Of a stretch of 64,000 nt of DNA, positions 8,540 through 18,635 are shown piece after piece. How positions within the stretch are numbered: the stretch's first letter is position 1; each line of letters opens with the position of its first letter. A model generated the notes under the pieces. That model was not told where the DNA came from. It ran no database searches and saw nothing but the letters and a program-made list of their open reading frames with translations. The position numbers and the translations under genes were made by a program. The stretch comes from Microbulbifer yueqingensis (GTDB lineage: Bacteria > Pseudomonadota > Gammaproteobacteria > Pseudomonadales > Cellvibrionaceae): assembly GCF_900100355.1 (NCBI RefSeq), contig NZ_FNFH01000003.1, positions 434,001 to 498,000 on the forward strand, in the 5' to 3' direction.

Positions 8540-9145
8540 ATGACCAATCTTACGGCACGCCAGTCTCAGGTACTCGAGCTGATCAAGACCTACCTGGATG
8601 AAACGGGTTATCCCCCCACTCGCGCGGAAATCGCCAGGCAACTGGGCTTTAGGTCCCCGAACGCTGCCGAAGAGCACCTCAAGGCACTCGCCCGCAAGGG
8701 AGCGATAGAAATGGTGGCCGGGGCCTCTCGGGGCATTCGTATTCCCGATTACCAGCCGGGCCTGCCGATCGTAGGCCGCGTGGCGGCCGGCAACCCGATC
8801 CTCGCCGAGGAGAATATCGAGGATTACTGCGAGTTGCCCTCCGACTTCTTCCACCCGCCGGCGGACTACCTGTTGCGCGTACACGGTATGAGCATGCGTG
8901 ACGCCGGTATCCTCGACGGTGACCTGCTCGCGGTGCAGCGTACTGACCAGGTCCGGAATGGACAGATTGTAGTCGCCCGTATCGAGGACGAAGTAACCGT
9001 GAAACGGTTTCGCCGCAAGGGGAACCAGGCCACCGTGCAGCTGTTGCCGGAAAATGAGGATTTCGAGGTAATCCAGGTCGATATGCGAGACAAGAGCTTC
9101 GCGATCGAGGGTCTCGCCGTCGGTGTCATCCGCCAGAGCCCCTGA
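8540..9145 (+). CDS. lexA: LexA repressor
   Basis: A 201-residue SOS repressor/self-cleaving protease. The winged helix-turn-helix covers residues 1-65 ([13 protein letters not shown], recognition region [12 protein letters not shown]). The self-cleavage site is A83-G84 in GRVAAGNP; the catalytic dyad is S118 (HGMSM) and K155 (EVTVKRF). ATG at 8540 follows AGGTGA. All active residues are present, so RecA-stimulated autocleavage should work. Unlike the Pseudomonas order I recall, no sulA follows; the next 266 bases are non-coding. Confidence 0.97.
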   Translation: MTNLTARQSQVLELIKTYLDETGYPPTRAEIARQLGFRSPNAAEEHLKALARKGAIEMVAGASRGIRIPDYQPGLPIVGRVAAGNPILAEENIEDYCELPSDFFHPPADYLLRVHGMSMRDAGILDGDLLAVQRTDQVRNGQIVVARIEDEVTVKRFRRKGNQATVQLLPENEDFEVIQVDMRDKSFAIEGLAVGVIRQSP

Positions 9146-9157
9146 CAGGCTTCTTGA

Positions 9158-9175
9158 GCGGGCCTGTCGGCCCGC
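9158..9175 (+). terminator. Hairpin after lexA
   Basis: A perfect 7-bp stem GCGGGCC/GGCCCGC with a TGTC loop, 12 bases after the lexA stop. No T-tract. The remaining 9176-9400 stretch shows no gene. Confidence 0.4.
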
Positions 9176-9400
9176 CGTCCCCCGCCGCGGGCCGGACACT
9201 GGTTAGCAATGCCTGAAGGCCAGGTACCGGCAAGGCAACACCTTCCTTTTCAATCCTTGTACGAATTAATCTGGAAGGCCGGAGGCTGATACACCTACCT
9301 CGCGGTCTGGCGATCGTTCGGTCAGTTGGCAGAATCAGGTTCGGACAGGCCGGCAGGTGGAAGACAGCAGGTGGTCGCAGCTACACGCAGGACGCATGTA

Positions 9401-9422
9401 TCAGTGAATGGTCAGTGAATGG
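9401..9422. repeat. 11-bp tandem duplication over a stop codon
   Basis: TCAGTGAATGG occurs twice head to tail (9401-9411 and 9412-9422). On the minus strand it duplicates the last codons and stop of the small gene at 9412-9666; a recent slippage event is the simplest reading. Confidence 0.6.
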
Positions 9423-9666
9423 TGTGGTTGACAGGCTCCAGCTCCTCTTCCTCGAGGTACTCCGCGGCAATCTCATCAATATTCTGGACGGCATCTATGC
9501 CCGCCTCGAGCATGGCCCGGGCCACTGCGATCTTGTGCTCGCGCAGGAACTCGGCGCTGGCGCTGGAAAAATGAATTCGCACCAACGGGTCCTCTTTCTC
9601 CCCGGCACGGCGCAGCGCGACGTCACCATTGGCGAGCTCGATAATTTCAAAGGTCTCGGAGGACAT
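9412..9666 (-). CDS. Conserved small acidic protein of the lexA-topA neighbourhood
   Basis: An 84-residue protein, MSSETFEIIELANGDVALRR at its N-terminus and a Glu-rich C-terminus. The ATG at 9666 is chosen over one at 9684 because AGGAG precedes it by seven bases. I do not know a function. A small hypothetical gene occupies the same place between lexA/sulA and the DUF6586-topA pair in Pseudomonas, so it is probably a conserved family member. It is on the same strand as DUF6586 and topA. Confidence 0.75.
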   Translation of the reverse strand: MSSETFEIIELANGDVALRRAGEKEDPLVRIHFSSASAEFLREHKIAVARAMLEAGIDAVQNIDEIAAEYLEEEELEPVNHTIH

Positions 9667-9735
9667 TCGCTTCTCCTGCAACATCAGTTTGGCCGCAGTG
9701 TAACACAGTAGCGAAGGCAGGTTCAGCGCCGGGCC

Positions 9736-10230
9736 TCACCATTCCTCCATGTGGGCACGCTGGCGCCGCACCAGTTCCGCCAGGGCTCCTCGCCACTGGG
9801 CGAGGACCGCAAAATCCAGCGCCACTCCAGGAGAAGAACCGAGGTCGACAAGTGGAATTTGCCGACCTGCCTTAACGGCCTGCCCCGGAGGGGAGGCCAC
9901 GGAAAACTGCCACAACTGCTGCCACGCCGCCTGCAATCCCGAGAGCCAGCTACCGGGATCCTCTTCCAGTGCCACGAGCTCGGCCGCCTCAGAGGAGGCC
10001 TGCCCGCGCGCCTTGACGTCACGCGCCAGCTCAGCAGAAGTTTGTGGCTCGGTCCCAAGCTGGAGCTGGAAAGCAAGCTCGCACAGGAAGGCGCGGTAGG
10101 CGCGCCAGAGCTGCAATACTGCCGCTTCCTCCACAGCCCCCTGCTGCAAACCCTGTGCAGGGGCCAGCTCGAGCAGCAACTGGCTCTTGCGCAGGGCGGC
10201 GGCCACGGTGCCGGTATATGGGTTGCTCAT
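9736..10230 (-). CDS. DUF6586-like protein
   Basis: A 164-residue, mostly helical protein of unknown function, with Leu/Ala/Gln-rich helices (LRKSQLLLELA, LWRAYRAFLCELAFQL) and a C-terminal ALAELVRRQRAHMEEW. It ends the topA transcription unit, five bases after the topA stop, which matches the topA-DUF6586 pair in Pseudomonas. Function cannot be inferred beyond probable co-expression with topA. Confidence 0.75.
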   Translation of the reverse strand: MSNPYTGTVAAALRKSQLLLELAPAQGLQQGAVEEAAVLQLWRAYRAFLCELAFQLQLGTEPQTSAELARDVKARGQASSEAAELVALEEDPGSWLSGLQAAWQQLWQFSVASPPGQAVKAGRQIPLVDLGSSPGVALDFAVLAQWRGALAELVRRQRAHMEEW

Positions 10231-10235
10231 GCTGG

Positions 10236-12917
10236 CTACTTGCTCTTCGCGGCCTTCTTGCGCGCTGGTTTACGCTTGGCAGCGGCTTTCTTGGCTGCCT
10301 CCACCTGCCATTTACCGTCGCGGTAGAAGGCTCGCCAGCCAGTCGCCTTGCCGTCCTCCTCGGACTGTACGTATTGCTCCTGGGTCTTGCGGCTGAAACG
10401 CACGACAGTATCGCGGCCCTCATCGTCTTCCACCGGAGCCGAAAACAGGAAACTGTATTTTGGATCTATTTCATCCTTGTGTGGGAGAAGCTCCTTGACC
10501 AGCGGCGCACGCGTCTCGCGATTCTTGGGAAACTGGCTCGCGGCCAGGAACAGGCCGGACGCGCCATCCCGCAGGATGTAGTGATCATCCACCTTCTGGC
10601 AGGGCAGCTCGGGCATGGGCACCGGGTCCATTTTCGGCGGTGCCGGTTGGCCGTTCTTGAGCAATTTGCGGGTATTCTTGCACTCCTCGTTGGTACAGCC
10701 GAAATACTTACCGAAACGCCCCGACTTCAATTGCATATCGCTGCCGCACTTATCACACTCAATCACCGGGCCGTCGTAACCCTTGATCTTGAAAGTGCCC
10801 TTCTCTACTTCATAACCGTTGCAGTCGGGGTTGTTACCACAGATGTGCAGCTTGCGATGCTCGTCGAGAAGGTAACTGTCCATAGCGGTACCACACTTGG
10901 GACAGCGGCGTTTCTCGCGCAGGGCGCGGGTTTCGGCGTCCTCATCCTTGTCTGCGTCCACCGCCTCGTCACCGGCGACCAGGTTCATGGTATTGGTGCA
11001 GCGCTCCTTCGGGGGAAGCGCATAGCCTGAACAGCCGAGGAACACGCCAGTGGACCCGGTGCGGATCTGCATATGCCGGCCGCACTTGCTGCACTCGATA
11101 TCCGTGTCCGTCGGCGTATTGCGGCGCATACCGCCTTCGGCCGCCTGCGCCTTTTCAAGCCGTGCGGAGAAGTCCCGGTAAAACTCGTTCAGCAGTTCCT
11201 TCCAGCCCTTGTCCCCCTCGGCTACCGAATCCAGTGACTCTTCCAGGTTGGCAGTAAAGCCGTAATCCATCAGGTCCTTGAAGCTCTCGCTCAGGCGGTC
11301 GGTAACGATATCGCCCATTTTCTCGGCGTAGAAACGGCGATTCTCCAACCGCACATAGCCGCGGTCCTGGATTGTGGAAATAATCGAGGCATAGGTTGAG
11401 GGCCGGCCAATGCCGCGCTTTTCGAGCTCTTTTACCAGCGCCGCCTCACTGAAACGCGCGGGTGGCTTGGTGAAATGCTGTTTCGGCTCCAGTTTCTCAA
11501 GTGCGAGCTTTTCGCCCACCTTTACGTCGGGCAATACCGCATCTTCATCTTTCTTGCTTGTCTGCGGCGCTACCTTGAGAAAGCCGTCAAACCTGATCAC
11601 CCTGCCCCGCGCGCGGAGCTCGAAGTCTCCCGCGGTTACCACCACCGAAGTCGAGGTGAACTGGGCCGGGGTCATCTGGCAGGCGACAAACTGCTGCCAG
11701 ATCAGGTTGTAGAGCCGCTCCGCATCACGCTCGACGCCGCTGAGCATATTGGGCTGCATGCGTACATCCGAGGGACGAATGGCCTCGTGGGCCTCCTGGG
11801 CGCCCTCTTTACTGGCATAGTTATTGGGAGAATCGGGCAGGTACTTGTCCCCGAATTTCTCGCCGATAAATTCCCGCACTGACTCCACCGCCTCACGGCT
11901 GAGGTTGGTGGAATCGGTCCGCATGTAAGTGATGTGCCCCGCCTCGTACAGCCTCTGGGCCAGCATCATGGTTTTCTTGACACTGAAACCCAGGCGATTG
12001 CTGGCAGCCTGCTGCAGTGTCGACGTGATGAAGGGCGCGGAGGGCTTTGAGCTCGTGGGCTTGTCATCCCGTGCGGCCACGACAAAGTCACTGGACTGTA
12101 GTGCCCGGGTGGCGGCAGTAGCATCGGCTTCATTGGTCGGGCGGAAAGTTTCCCCGGCCTGCTTCTTGACCTCCAGACGCAGGGGGTCCGACTTGGCGGT
12201 GGAGGTATCGGCAAACAACGTCCAGTACTCTTCCGGCACGAACGCGCGGATCTCGCGCTCCCGCTCCACCACCAGGCGCACGGCAACCGACTGCACGCGC
12301 CCGGCCGACAGGCCGCGAGCCACCTTCTCCCACAGCAGCGGGGACACCATGTAGCCCACGATGCGATCGAGGAAACGACGTGCCTGCTGGGCGTTGACGC
12401 GATTGATATTCAGTCGGCCCGGGTCCTTGAAGGCTTCCTGGATCGCAGACTTGGTGATCTCGTTGAAGACCACCCGGCGATAACGCTCATCGTCGCCGCC
12501 AATCGCCTCGCGCAGGTGCCAGGCGATAGCCTCACCTTCGCGGTCAAGGTCCGTAGCCAGGTAAATAGCGTCGGCGTTCTTCGCCAGCTTCTGCAGCTCA
12601 CTGACCACTTTTTCTTTTCCGGGCAGGATTTCGTAATGGGCTGCCCAGTCGTGATCGGGATCAATGCCCATACGCTTGATCAGCTGCTCGCGGCTTTTCT
12701 TGCGCTTGTACTTTTCCTTCTCTTCAGGCGACAGCTTGCGGGTCTCAGCCGCCCGTCGGGCTCGCTCCTTGGGATCCACCGGCTGCTTGTTGCCACCGGA
12801 AGTGGGCAAATCGCGAATATGACCGACGCTGGACTTCACCACGAAGTCCTTCCCGAGATACTTGTTGATGGTTTTCGCTTTGGCCGGTGATTCGACGATG
12901 ACCAGTGATTTACCCAT
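10236..12917 (-). CDS. topA: DNA topoisomerase I
   Basis: An 893-residue type IA topoisomerase that relaxes negative supercoils. The TOPRIM domain is at the N-terminus ([17 protein letters not shown]; acidic triad in ATDLDREGE, residues 121-129). The active-site Tyr is Y331 in [10 protein letters not shown]. Three C-terminal zinc ribbons are seen, each starting with CxxC ([24 protein letters not shown]), followed by a further DNA-binding domain and a Lys/Ala-rich tail ([18 protein letters not shown]). There is no obvious Shine-Dalgarno before ATG 12917. A good sigma-70 promoter lies about 80-107 bases upstream. Confidence 0.97.
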   Translation of the reverse strand: MGKSLVIVESPAKAKTINKYLGKDFVVKSSVGHIRDLPTSGGNKQPVDPKERARRAAETRKLSPEEKEKYKRKKSREQLIKRMGIDPDHDWAAHYEILPGKEKVVSELQKLAKNADAIYLATDLDREGEAIAWHLREAIGGDDERYRRVVFNEITKSAIQEAFKDPGRLNINRVNAQQARRFLDRIVGYMVSPLLWEKVARGLSAGRVQSVAVRLVVEREREIRAFVPEEYWTLFADTSTAKSDPLRLEVKKQAGETFRPTNEADATAATRALQSSDFVVAARDDKPTSSKPSAPFITSTLQQAASNRLGFSVKKTMMLAQRLYEAGHITYMRTDSTNLSREAVESVREFIGEKFGDKYLPDSPNNYASKEGAQEAHEAIRPSDVRMQPNMLSGVERDAERLYNLIWQQFVACQMTPAQFTSTSVVVTAGDFELRARGRVIRFDGFLKVAPQTSKKDEDAVLPDVKVGEKLALEKLEPKQHFTKPPARFSEAALVKELEKRGIGRPSTYASIISTIQDRGYVRLENRRFYAEKMGDIVTDRLSESFKDLMDYGFTANLEESLDSVAEGDKGWKELLNEFYRDFSARLEKAQAAEGGMRRNTPTDTDIECSKCGRHMQIRTGSTGVFLGCSGYALPPKERCTNTMNLVAGDEAVDADKDEDAETRALREKRRCPKCGTAMDSYLLDEHRKLHICGNNPDCNGYEVEKGTFKIKGYDGPVIECDKCGSDMQLKSGRFGKYFGCTNEECKNTRKLLKNGQPAPPKMDPVPMPELPCQKVDDHYILRDGASGLFLAASQFPKNRETRAPLVKELLPHKDEIDPKYSFLFSAPVEDDEGRDTVVRFSRKTQEQYVQSEEDGKATGWRAFYRDGKWQVEAAKKAAAKRKPARKKAAKSK

Positions 12918-12995
12918 AAGTACTTGTTTTTTAATGGAAAATTTTGATTGATTAAGCGCCCGCCGCCTGTTCCACAGCGGTCCGCATTGCGCGAA

Positions 12996-13024
12996 TATAT
13001 AAGCCCCGCCCTAGGTGCGGTCAA
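12996..13024 (-). promoter_or_regulatory. Sigma-70 promoter for topA
   Basis: On the minus strand TTGACC (13024-13019), a 17-base spacer, then TATATA (13001-12996). Transcription would start near 12989, giving a leader of about 70 nt. Confidence 0.6.
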
Positions 13025-13085
13025 GTTGGAGCGGCAAATTAGTCCCCTCCCGGGCTGCCGGATACTGCTCCCGGGGAGGGAAAAA

Positions 13086-13122
13086 CCGGTTCGCTGGATG
13101 GCCCCGCCAAGGGCTGAACCGG
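13086..13122 (-). terminator. Rho-independent terminator
   Basis: On the minus strand CCGGTTC (13122-13116) pairs with GAACCGG (13092-13086), with an internal GCCC/GGGC stem, and is followed by TTTTT (13085-13081). It begins 14 bases after the stop of the membrane-anchored gene at 13136-13657 and separates that gene from topA. Confidence 0.6.
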
Positions 13123-13135
13123 GGTTGGCCGCGGA

Positions 13136-13657
13136 CTACCCGGACCGGTCGGGACGCGCTCCCTGGCGAATGGCATCCTCAATCGCGGGCCGGAATTCCT
13201 CCAGCGCGGTGACAAGCATATCCATACCCCTGTCGCCCGTCTGCTCGCGCCATTGCACACCAAGTCCTGCCTGGGTCGCATGGATACCAAGGGCGTCATC
13301 GGGGAGCGCTGCCAGCATCTCCCGCAGCAGCTGCCAGGCCTTCTCCGGTGCAGAACGGTCATTGCGCCAGTCCCAGCGGCCGCTGAAGTGCATGTCGTGT
13401 GCCATGCGCTGCAGCTCGAGCACCCAGCCGGTCAGGAGTCGGCGCGGGTCCTCCCAGCGAGCGATGTACACGGCCGCAGTACCCTCCCCGCGCGATTCCG
13501 GCAGGGCGGACATCTGCACGATCATTCCGGCGGCCGCAGCGCGCTGGCGCAATGATGCCAGGCGGCGGTCGCGGCCGCTGGGCTTCAGCCACATCACGGG
13601 CCCGATGACCAGCGCCACGGCAAGCAGGATGATAAGGAGAGGGAGCCAACTGCCCAT
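13136..13657 (-). CDS. Conserved membrane-anchored protein upstream of topA
   Basis: A 173-residue protein with one N-terminal transmembrane helix (residues 4-24, LPLLIILLAVALVIGPVMWL) followed by a short basic patch and a cytoplasmic-type domain ending with LEEFRPAIEDAI. It resembles small proteins found next to topA in Pseudomonas relatives that are sometimes labelled preprotein translocase YajC-like because of the N-terminal helix; I see no real YajC features. Function unknown. Confidence 0.7.
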   Translation of the reverse strand: MGSWLPLLIILLAVALVIGPVMWLKPSGRDRRLASLRQRAAAAGMIVQMSALPESRGEGTAAVYIARWEDPRRLLTGWVLELQRMAHDMHFSGRWDWRNDRSAPEKAWQLLREMLAALPDDALGIHATQAGLGVQWREQTGDRGMDMLVTALEEFRPAIEDAIRQGARPDRSG

Positions 13658-13817
13658 TCGAACTCCGTTTCAGAGGATTGTTACGCCTATTGTGTGGTCT
13701 CCGGTGCCTGCAATGTCAACCGGTTTGTTTTACATTAGACTCTCAAGCACATAACAGGCGCCCGGGATCGTCGTACGATATGACGACCAGTCGACATATA
13801 AAAGGAGCAATGTGCCA

Positions 13818-14258
13818 ATGGCCACGTATAAGAAAATACTTGTAGGTCTCGATCTCTCTGAGGATTCCTCCCAGGTCCTCAAGAAAGCGGAAGAACTCGG
13901 CAAGGCGTTTGGGGCGGAGCTCAGCCTCTCCCACGTTATCGAGCCCCTGACCTTTGCCTATGGCGGCGACATCCCCATGGATCTCTCGGAAGTGCAGGAA
14001 CAGCTGCAGAACCAGGCGAAGGAGCAGCTACAAAAGGCGTCGGTTCCACTCGGCATCCCGGAAGAACGCCAGCACGTGGTCCTGGGGCAACCGGCATCGG
14101 AGATCCATCGCCTCGCGGAGGAGATAAGTGCGGACCTGGTGATTATCGGCAGTCATGGGCGTCACGGCCTGGCGCTGCTGCTGGGATCCACTGCCAACGG
14201 CGTTCTCCACGGCGCCGGCTGCGATGTGCTCGCAGTGCGCGTGCATTCCGAAGAATAA
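13818..14258 (+). CDS. Universal stress protein (UspA family)
   Basis: A 146-residue single-domain Usp. The N-terminus YKKILVGLDLSEDS and the ATP-binding signature GSHGRHGLALLLGSTANGVL mark it as the nucleotide-binding type. Likely a cytoplasmic stress or growth-arrest protein. ATG 13818 is preferred (AAGGAG at 13802-13807, ten bases upstream), though GTG 13812 is in frame. A small inverted repeat GTCGT/ACGAC (13770-13787) lies in the leader or promoter region. Confidence 0.92.
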   Translation: MATYKKILVGLDLSEDSSQVLKKAEELGKAFGAELSLSHVIEPLTFAYGGDIPMDLSEVQEQLQNQAKEQLQKASVPLGIPEERQHVVLGQPASEIHRLAEEISADLVIIGSHGRHGLALLLGSTANGVLHGAGCDVLAVRVHSEE

Positions 14259-14290
14259 CAATGGCCAAAAATCGCTAGCGCATTCGGGGC

Positions 14291-14320
14291 GGCACGGGAC
14301 GGGGGCGCCCCCCGCGTGCC
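14291..14320. terminator. Bidirectional GC hairpin between converging genes
   Basis: Nested inverted repeat: outer GGCACG (14291-14296)/CGTGCC (14315-14320) enclosing a C/G-rich inner stem. It sits between the converging usp and uup stops, 32 and 5 bases from them. Confidence 0.5.
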
Positions 14321-14325
14321 GTCTA

Positions 14326-16185
14326 TCATGCTCCCTCGTCCAGCTCTGCCCAGCGGTCAAACGCTTTTTCAAGTTCGTCCTGTCGCTCCGCCAGCAGCCG
14401 CAATCGCTCTTCCACCACTGCCTGCTCACCCTGGTAGAAATCCGGCTGCGATACCTCTTCCTCGAGCGCCGCTATTTCCTCTTCCAGGGATTCAATCCGT
14501 CCGGGCAGGCCATCCAGCTCGCGCTGCAGCTTGTAGCTGAGCTTCCTGGTTTTGCGGGCCGGCTGTGCAGGGGCCGCGGCCTTTTCCTGCGCAGGCGGCT
14601 CGGTGCTGCCGGACCGGTCAGGCGCAACAAAGCGGCCGCCCTGGCGCTGGAAATCCTCGTACCCACCCACATATTCGCGAACCACCCCATCACCTTCGAA
14701 GGCGAGGCAGGAATCCACCACATTGTCGAGAAAAGCACGGTCGTGGCTCACGAGGAGCACTGTTCCGGAAAAGCTGAGCAACAATTCCTCGAGGAGCTCC
14801 AGGGTTTCCACGTCGAGATCGTTCGTGGGTTCGTCGAGCACCAGGATGTTAGCCGGCTGGCTGAACAGCTTCGCCAGCAATGCCCGGTTGCGCTCGCCGC
14901 CACTAAGGGCTGATACACGTGTGCGCGCCTTGGCCCCGGAAAAAAGGAAATCCGACAGGTAGGACATGGCATGTCGGGTCCGGCCACCGACAGTGATCGA
15001 CTCACGTCCACCGGCAACATTGTCGAGCACTGTCATGTCGGGGGCGAGCTGGTCCCGTCGCTGGTCAAAATACGCCACCTGTTGCCTGGTTCCCAACCGT
15101 ATGGTCCCACTCTGGGGTTTGAGCTCCCCCAGGAGCAGTTTGATCAGGGTACTCTTGCCGGCACCATTGGGGCCGATAAGCCCAACCTTGTCCCCCCGCA
15201 TCAGGGTAAAATCGAGGTCCCGGACCAGGGGTTCCTCCCCGGGGTAGGCAAAGCTTACCCCCTCCAGTTCCGCCACGAGCTTGCCCGACAGCTCCCCCGA
15301 ATCGAGGGCCAGCCTGGCGGTCCCCTGCCGGGACCGCCGCGCGTCACGCTGCCGGCGCAGGTCCTGGAGGGCCCGTACCCGCCCTTCGTTACGGGTGCGC
15401 CGGGCCTTGATACCCTGGCGGATCCAGGCCTCCTCCTGAGCCAGCTTCTTATCGAACAGGGCTTCGTTGCGGGCCTCCTCCGCCAGCACCTTTTCTTTTT
15501 CCTCCTGGTAGCGGCTGAAACCACAGGCGAACACACGCAGGCGACCGCGATCCAGGTCCCACACAGAGGTGGCCAGGCGGCGGGCCAGCGCCCGGTCATG
15601 GGTTACAAAGAGCAATGCGCCACGGAAAGTGTCGAGGAATCCTTCCAGCCATTCCACCGCGGCGATATCAAGGTGGTTGGTCGGTTCGTCCAGGATCAGG
15701 AGGTCCGGCTCGGTGACCAGCGCACGTGCCAGCGCGGCCCGACGCTGCCAGCCACCGGAAAGATCCCGGACGACATCCGTGGCGGTAAGCCCGAGGCGGT
15801 CGAGAAGGCTGTCGATACGGGGAATCAGGTCCCAGCCTTCTGCATCCTCGATCTTCGCCTGCAATTCCTCCCCCGGTTCGTCCCGGTAGTCAGCCAGCCA
15901 GAGTCCTACCGGTCCGAGGCCGGCGGCAACAAACCGGTATACCGAGTCGCTGCAGCCCGACGGCAGCTCCTGCTCGAGGACCGCCACCACCGCGCCGCTG
16001 CTGCCGACCACCTCACCGGCATCGGCGTCCACCTGGCCCGCTATCAGGCGCAGCAGGCTCGACTTGCCTTCCCCGTTGCGGCCCACGAGGCAGATCCGGT
16101 CACCGCGATTAATCGTGCCACAGGCATTCTCTGCCAGGACCTGGGTTCCATAACGCAGGCTCACGCCATCCAACTGAAGCAACAT
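14326..16185 (-). CDS. uup: ABC-F ATPase Uup
   Basis: A 619-residue soluble protein with two ABC ATPase domains and no membrane segments. Walker A motifs are GRNGEGKSS (near residue 35) and GPNGAGKST (near residue 340); signatures are LSGGWQRR and LSGGERNR; both Walker B lines end in LDEPTN. The inter-domain linker EEAWIRQGIKARRTRNEGRV is characteristic of Uup, and the C-terminal ~80 residues form the coiled coil that in E. coli Uup binds DNA. Roles known for the family are ribosome/replication-related ATPase functions that limit tandem-repeat deletion. Confidence 0.93.
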   Translation of the reverse strand: MLLQLDGVSLRYGTQVLAENACGTINRGDRICLVGRNGEGKSSLLRLIAGQVDADAGEVVGSSGAVVAVLEQELPSGCSDSVYRFVAAGLGPVGLWLADYRDEPGEELQAKIEDAEGWDLIPRIDSLLDRLGLTATDVVRDLSGGWQRRAALARALVTEPDLLILDEPTNHLDIAAVEWLEGFLDTFRGALLFVTHDRALARRLATSVWDLDRGRLRVFACGFSRYQEEKEKVLAEEARNEALFDKKLAQEEAWIRQGIKARRTRNEGRVRALQDLRRQRDARRSRQGTARLALDSGELSGKLVAELEGVSFAYPGEEPLVRDLDFTLMRGDKVGLIGPNGAGKSTLIKLLLGELKPQSGTIRLGTRQQVAYFDQRRDQLAPDMTVLDNVAGGRESITVGGRTRHAMSYLSDFLFSGAKARTRVSALSGGERNRALLAKLFSQPANILVLDEPTNDLDVETLELLEELLLSFSGTVLLVSHDRAFLDNVVDSCLAFEGDGVVREYVGGYEDFQRQGGRFVAPDRSGSTEPPAQEKAAAPAQPARKTRKLSYKLQRELDGLPGRIESLEEEIAALEEEVSQPDFYQGEQAVVEERLRLLAERQDELEKAFDRWAELDEGA

Positions 16186-16341
16186 ATTTTACAACTACAC
16201 TATTTGAGGGTGTGCCCGTTCTCATTCTCGCCCGAAAGTCCGGGCAACCGGGAATCCGGGCTTGTGCGAAATGGATATTTTACGCAATATTTACGCGCTA
16301 TTTCAGTTTTACCGGCGCGAATTATCAATCGGGTGAGTACT

Positions 16342-18303
16342 ATGTCGATTGACGCAAAGGGAATCGCGTTGTCGCTTTTCCTGGTGCTGGCCGCCGCCCC
16401 GGCACTCAGCGAGTCCAACGCGGAGAAAGCGGTGGCCCAGCGCGAGAAACTCCGGGAAGCCCGCCTGGCCATCAGCAGGGGGGACACCGTCGAGCTCAAC
16501 CGCCTGAAGCGGGAGCTGCAAGGCTACCCCCTCCTCCCCTACCTCGATTACTGGGCGATCGTCCGCAAGATCGACAGCCTGCCCTACACAGAGATCGACC
16601 GTTTCCTGGGAGAACACCAGGATACCGCAATCGGCGATTGGCTGCGTGTCCGCGTCCTCCGGGAACTCGGCAGCAGAAAGCGTTTCCGCGCCTATCTCAA
16701 GTACTACAAGCCGGAGAAGATCACCCGCACCTCCCTGCGCTGTTATTACGCCGATGCCGTTGCCCGTCACGGCGACAGGGATGAGGCCTACCGCCTGGTG
16801 GAGGAACTCTGGATGGTGGGGCGTTCCCAGGCCGAGGAGTGTGACCCGGTATTCGCCCGCTGGATCAAGGATGGCGGGCTTACACCCGAACTCGCCTGGG
16901 GCCGCCACCTGCTCGCAGTGGAAAGCGGCAATCTTGACCTGGCCAGGTACATCGCCGGCAAGATGCCCCCTGAGCAGGCGCAACTCGCCCGCCTGCTGCG
17001 TGAAGTCCATCGCCACCCAGCCCAGCTCACCAATTACACGCACTTTATCGACAAGCGCCCGGAATACCGGCAGATTGTCCTGCATGGCCTGGAGCGGCTG
17101 GCGAGGGAGGACGCAGCCGTGGCCGATAGCGCCTGGCAGCGCTATGAGGCCAGCTACCTGTTTGCGGACGCGGAACGCGACCAGTTGCTGCGCGAACTTG
17201 CGCTGCAGTTTGCCCGTCAGGATGATATCGATGGGTTGCGACGCTTCTTCGAGCGCACGGAAGAATTTACCGATGCCCGGACGATAGGTTGGCTGGCCCG
17301 CCAGTCCATGCGGGAACTCGACTGGGCACAGGTTGAGTTCTGGATCGACCGCCTGCCACCGGAAGAGCAGCTGCTGGACGTCTGGCTCTACTGGAAAGCC
17401 CGCTCCCTTGAAGAGCAGTACGGAAAGGGCCGTGCCGACGAAGCCGTGCAGCTCTACCGACAGGCTGCCGAAGAGCGCAGCTACTACGGCTTTCTCTCCG
17501 CCGACATCCTCGGCCAGAACTACAAATTTATAGACCGCCCGGCGCCGGTAACGCCGGACCTGGTGGCGGAAATGGCGGCGCGGCCCGGCATGCTGCGCGC
17601 CCGCGAACTGCAGGCAATCGGCGAGCTGTATCACGCCCGTCGCGAATGGGACTATGCCACCGAGGGGATGGAACACCGGGAACTGCTTACTGCGGGCAAG
17701 GTGGCGAGTGCCTGGGGCTGGTACCACAAATCGATTCGCTCGGTGCTGGCCGCCGACTACCTGGATGACCTGGAACTGCGCTTCCCGCTGGCGTTCGCTG
17801 ATATCGTCACCGACGTCAGCAATCGCATGGCGCAGAAAACGGCGCTCGATCCCTACCTGATTTACGCCGTCGCCAGGCAGGAGAGCCATTTTGCACACGA
17901 TGCCAAGTCCGGCGCCGGTGCCCTGGGCCTGATGCAGCTGCTTCCATCCACCGCAAGGGCCACCGCGCGCAAGGCGGGAGTGGAGTACCGTCGCAGCTGG
18001 GACCTGCTGACGCCAAAGACAAATATCGCCCTTGGCAGCTTTTACCTGCGCACGCTACTGAATCGTTTCGACAATAACCGGATCCTGGCGGCGGCGGCCT
18101 ATAATGCCGGCCCAACCCGGGTGGCAGGCTGGCTAAAGGAAACGGGCAAAAAACTGCCCTACGATGTCTGGATCGAGACCATCCCATACCATGAGACGCG
18201 CAAGTACGTGCAGAACGTACTGGCCTACTCGGTGATATACGCCTACCGCAGCGGCAGCGTCAAACCGTTACTGAGGGATAACGAGGCCACCAGCAAGCTC
18301 TAG
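16342..18303 (+). CDS. slt: Soluble lytic murein transglycosylase (Slt70-like)
   Basis: A 653-residue periplasmic enzyme that cleaves glycan strands of peptidoglycan to 1,6-anhydromuropeptides, feeding the recycling route in which NagZ acts. The true start is ATG 16342 with GGTGAG upstream; a signal peptide follows (ALSLFLVLAAAPALS). Long alpha-helical superhelix repeats fill residues ~25-470. The C-terminal catalytic domain has the glutamate in YAVARQESHFAHDAKSGAGA, then LGLMQLLPSTA and the AAAAYNAGP motif. The upstream frame stays open for more than 1 kb antisense to uup, but that part is not coding. Confidence 0.94.
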   Translation: MSIDAKGIALSLFLVLAAAPALSESNAEKAVAQREKLREARLAISRGDTVELNRLKRELQGYPLLPYLDYWAIVRKIDSLPYTEIDRFLGEHQDTAIGDWLRVRVLRELGSRKRFRAYLKYYKPEKITRTSLRCYYADAVARHGDRDEAYRLVEELWMVGRSQAEECDPVFARWIKDGGLTPELAWGRHLLAVESGNLDLARYIAGKMPPEQAQLARLLREVHRHPAQLTNYTHFIDKRPEYRQIVLHGLERLAREDAAVADSAWQRYEASYLFADAERDQLLRELALQFARQDDIDGLRRFFERTEEFTDARTIGWLARQSMRELDWAQVEFWIDRLPPEEQLLDVWLYWKARSLEEQYGKGRADEAVQLYRQAAEERSYYGFLSADILGQNYKFIDRPAPVTPDLVAEMAARPGMLRARELQAIGELYHARREWDYATEGMEHRELLTAGKVASAWGWYHKSIRSVLAADYLDDLELRFPLAFADIVTDVSNRMAQKTALDPYLIYAVARQESHFAHDAKSGAGALGLMQLLPSTARATARKAGVEYRRSWDLLTPKTNIALGSFYLRTLLNRFDNNRILAAAAYNAGPTRVAGWLKETGKKLPYDVWIETIPYHETRKYVQNVLAYSVIYAYRSGSVKPLLRDNEATSKL

Positions 18304-18379
18304 CTTCCCCCTGGAAGGCAATGAAATGCGCCTCGACGGGGATACGGGAGCGTGCTGCGGGCAGGAAGGTCCGGGACCG

Positions 18380-18631
18380 CTAGCGACACCGGGCCTCCAG
18401 CCACCCACGTAGCACCCCGGTGTCGAAAGGCCAACCGCACACATCCCCGGGGTCCCCGAGCCCCACCACCGGGATCCGCATCCCGAACTCCCGCTCCAGG
18501 GCGGGGTCCCCGGCAATATCCACCTCCCTCAGGCGAAGGCCAAACTCTTCCAGCACCGGCCAGATTTCAGGCTTGGCCTTTTCGCACAGGGTACAGCCGA
18601 GCGTGGTGTACAGGAGTAAGTCGCGCGGCAC
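18380..18631 (-). CDS. Glutaredoxin-like small protein (DUF836 type)
   Basis: An 83-residue thioredoxin-fold protein. YTTLGCTLCEKAKPE carries a CxxC (CTLC) at residues 13-16 and IPVVGL provides the cis-Pro. It belongs to short glutaredoxin-like proteins of unknown partner. Its start lies four bases past the stop of the FHA gene, so the two are probably co-transcribed. Confidence 0.85.
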   Translation of the reverse strand: MPRDLLLYTTLGCTLCEKAKPEIWPVLEEFGLRLREVDIAGDPALEREFGMRIPVVGLGDPGDVCGWPFDTGVLRGWLEARCR

Positions 18632-18635
18632 GGGC

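Noticed and set aside
14971..16341. Upstream extension of the slt frame
   Set aside because: Open frame antisense to uup; the signal peptide and ribosome site place the start at 16342.
16309..17898. 529-codon minus-strand ORF opposite slt
   Set aside because: High-GC shadow of slt with no recognisable domains.
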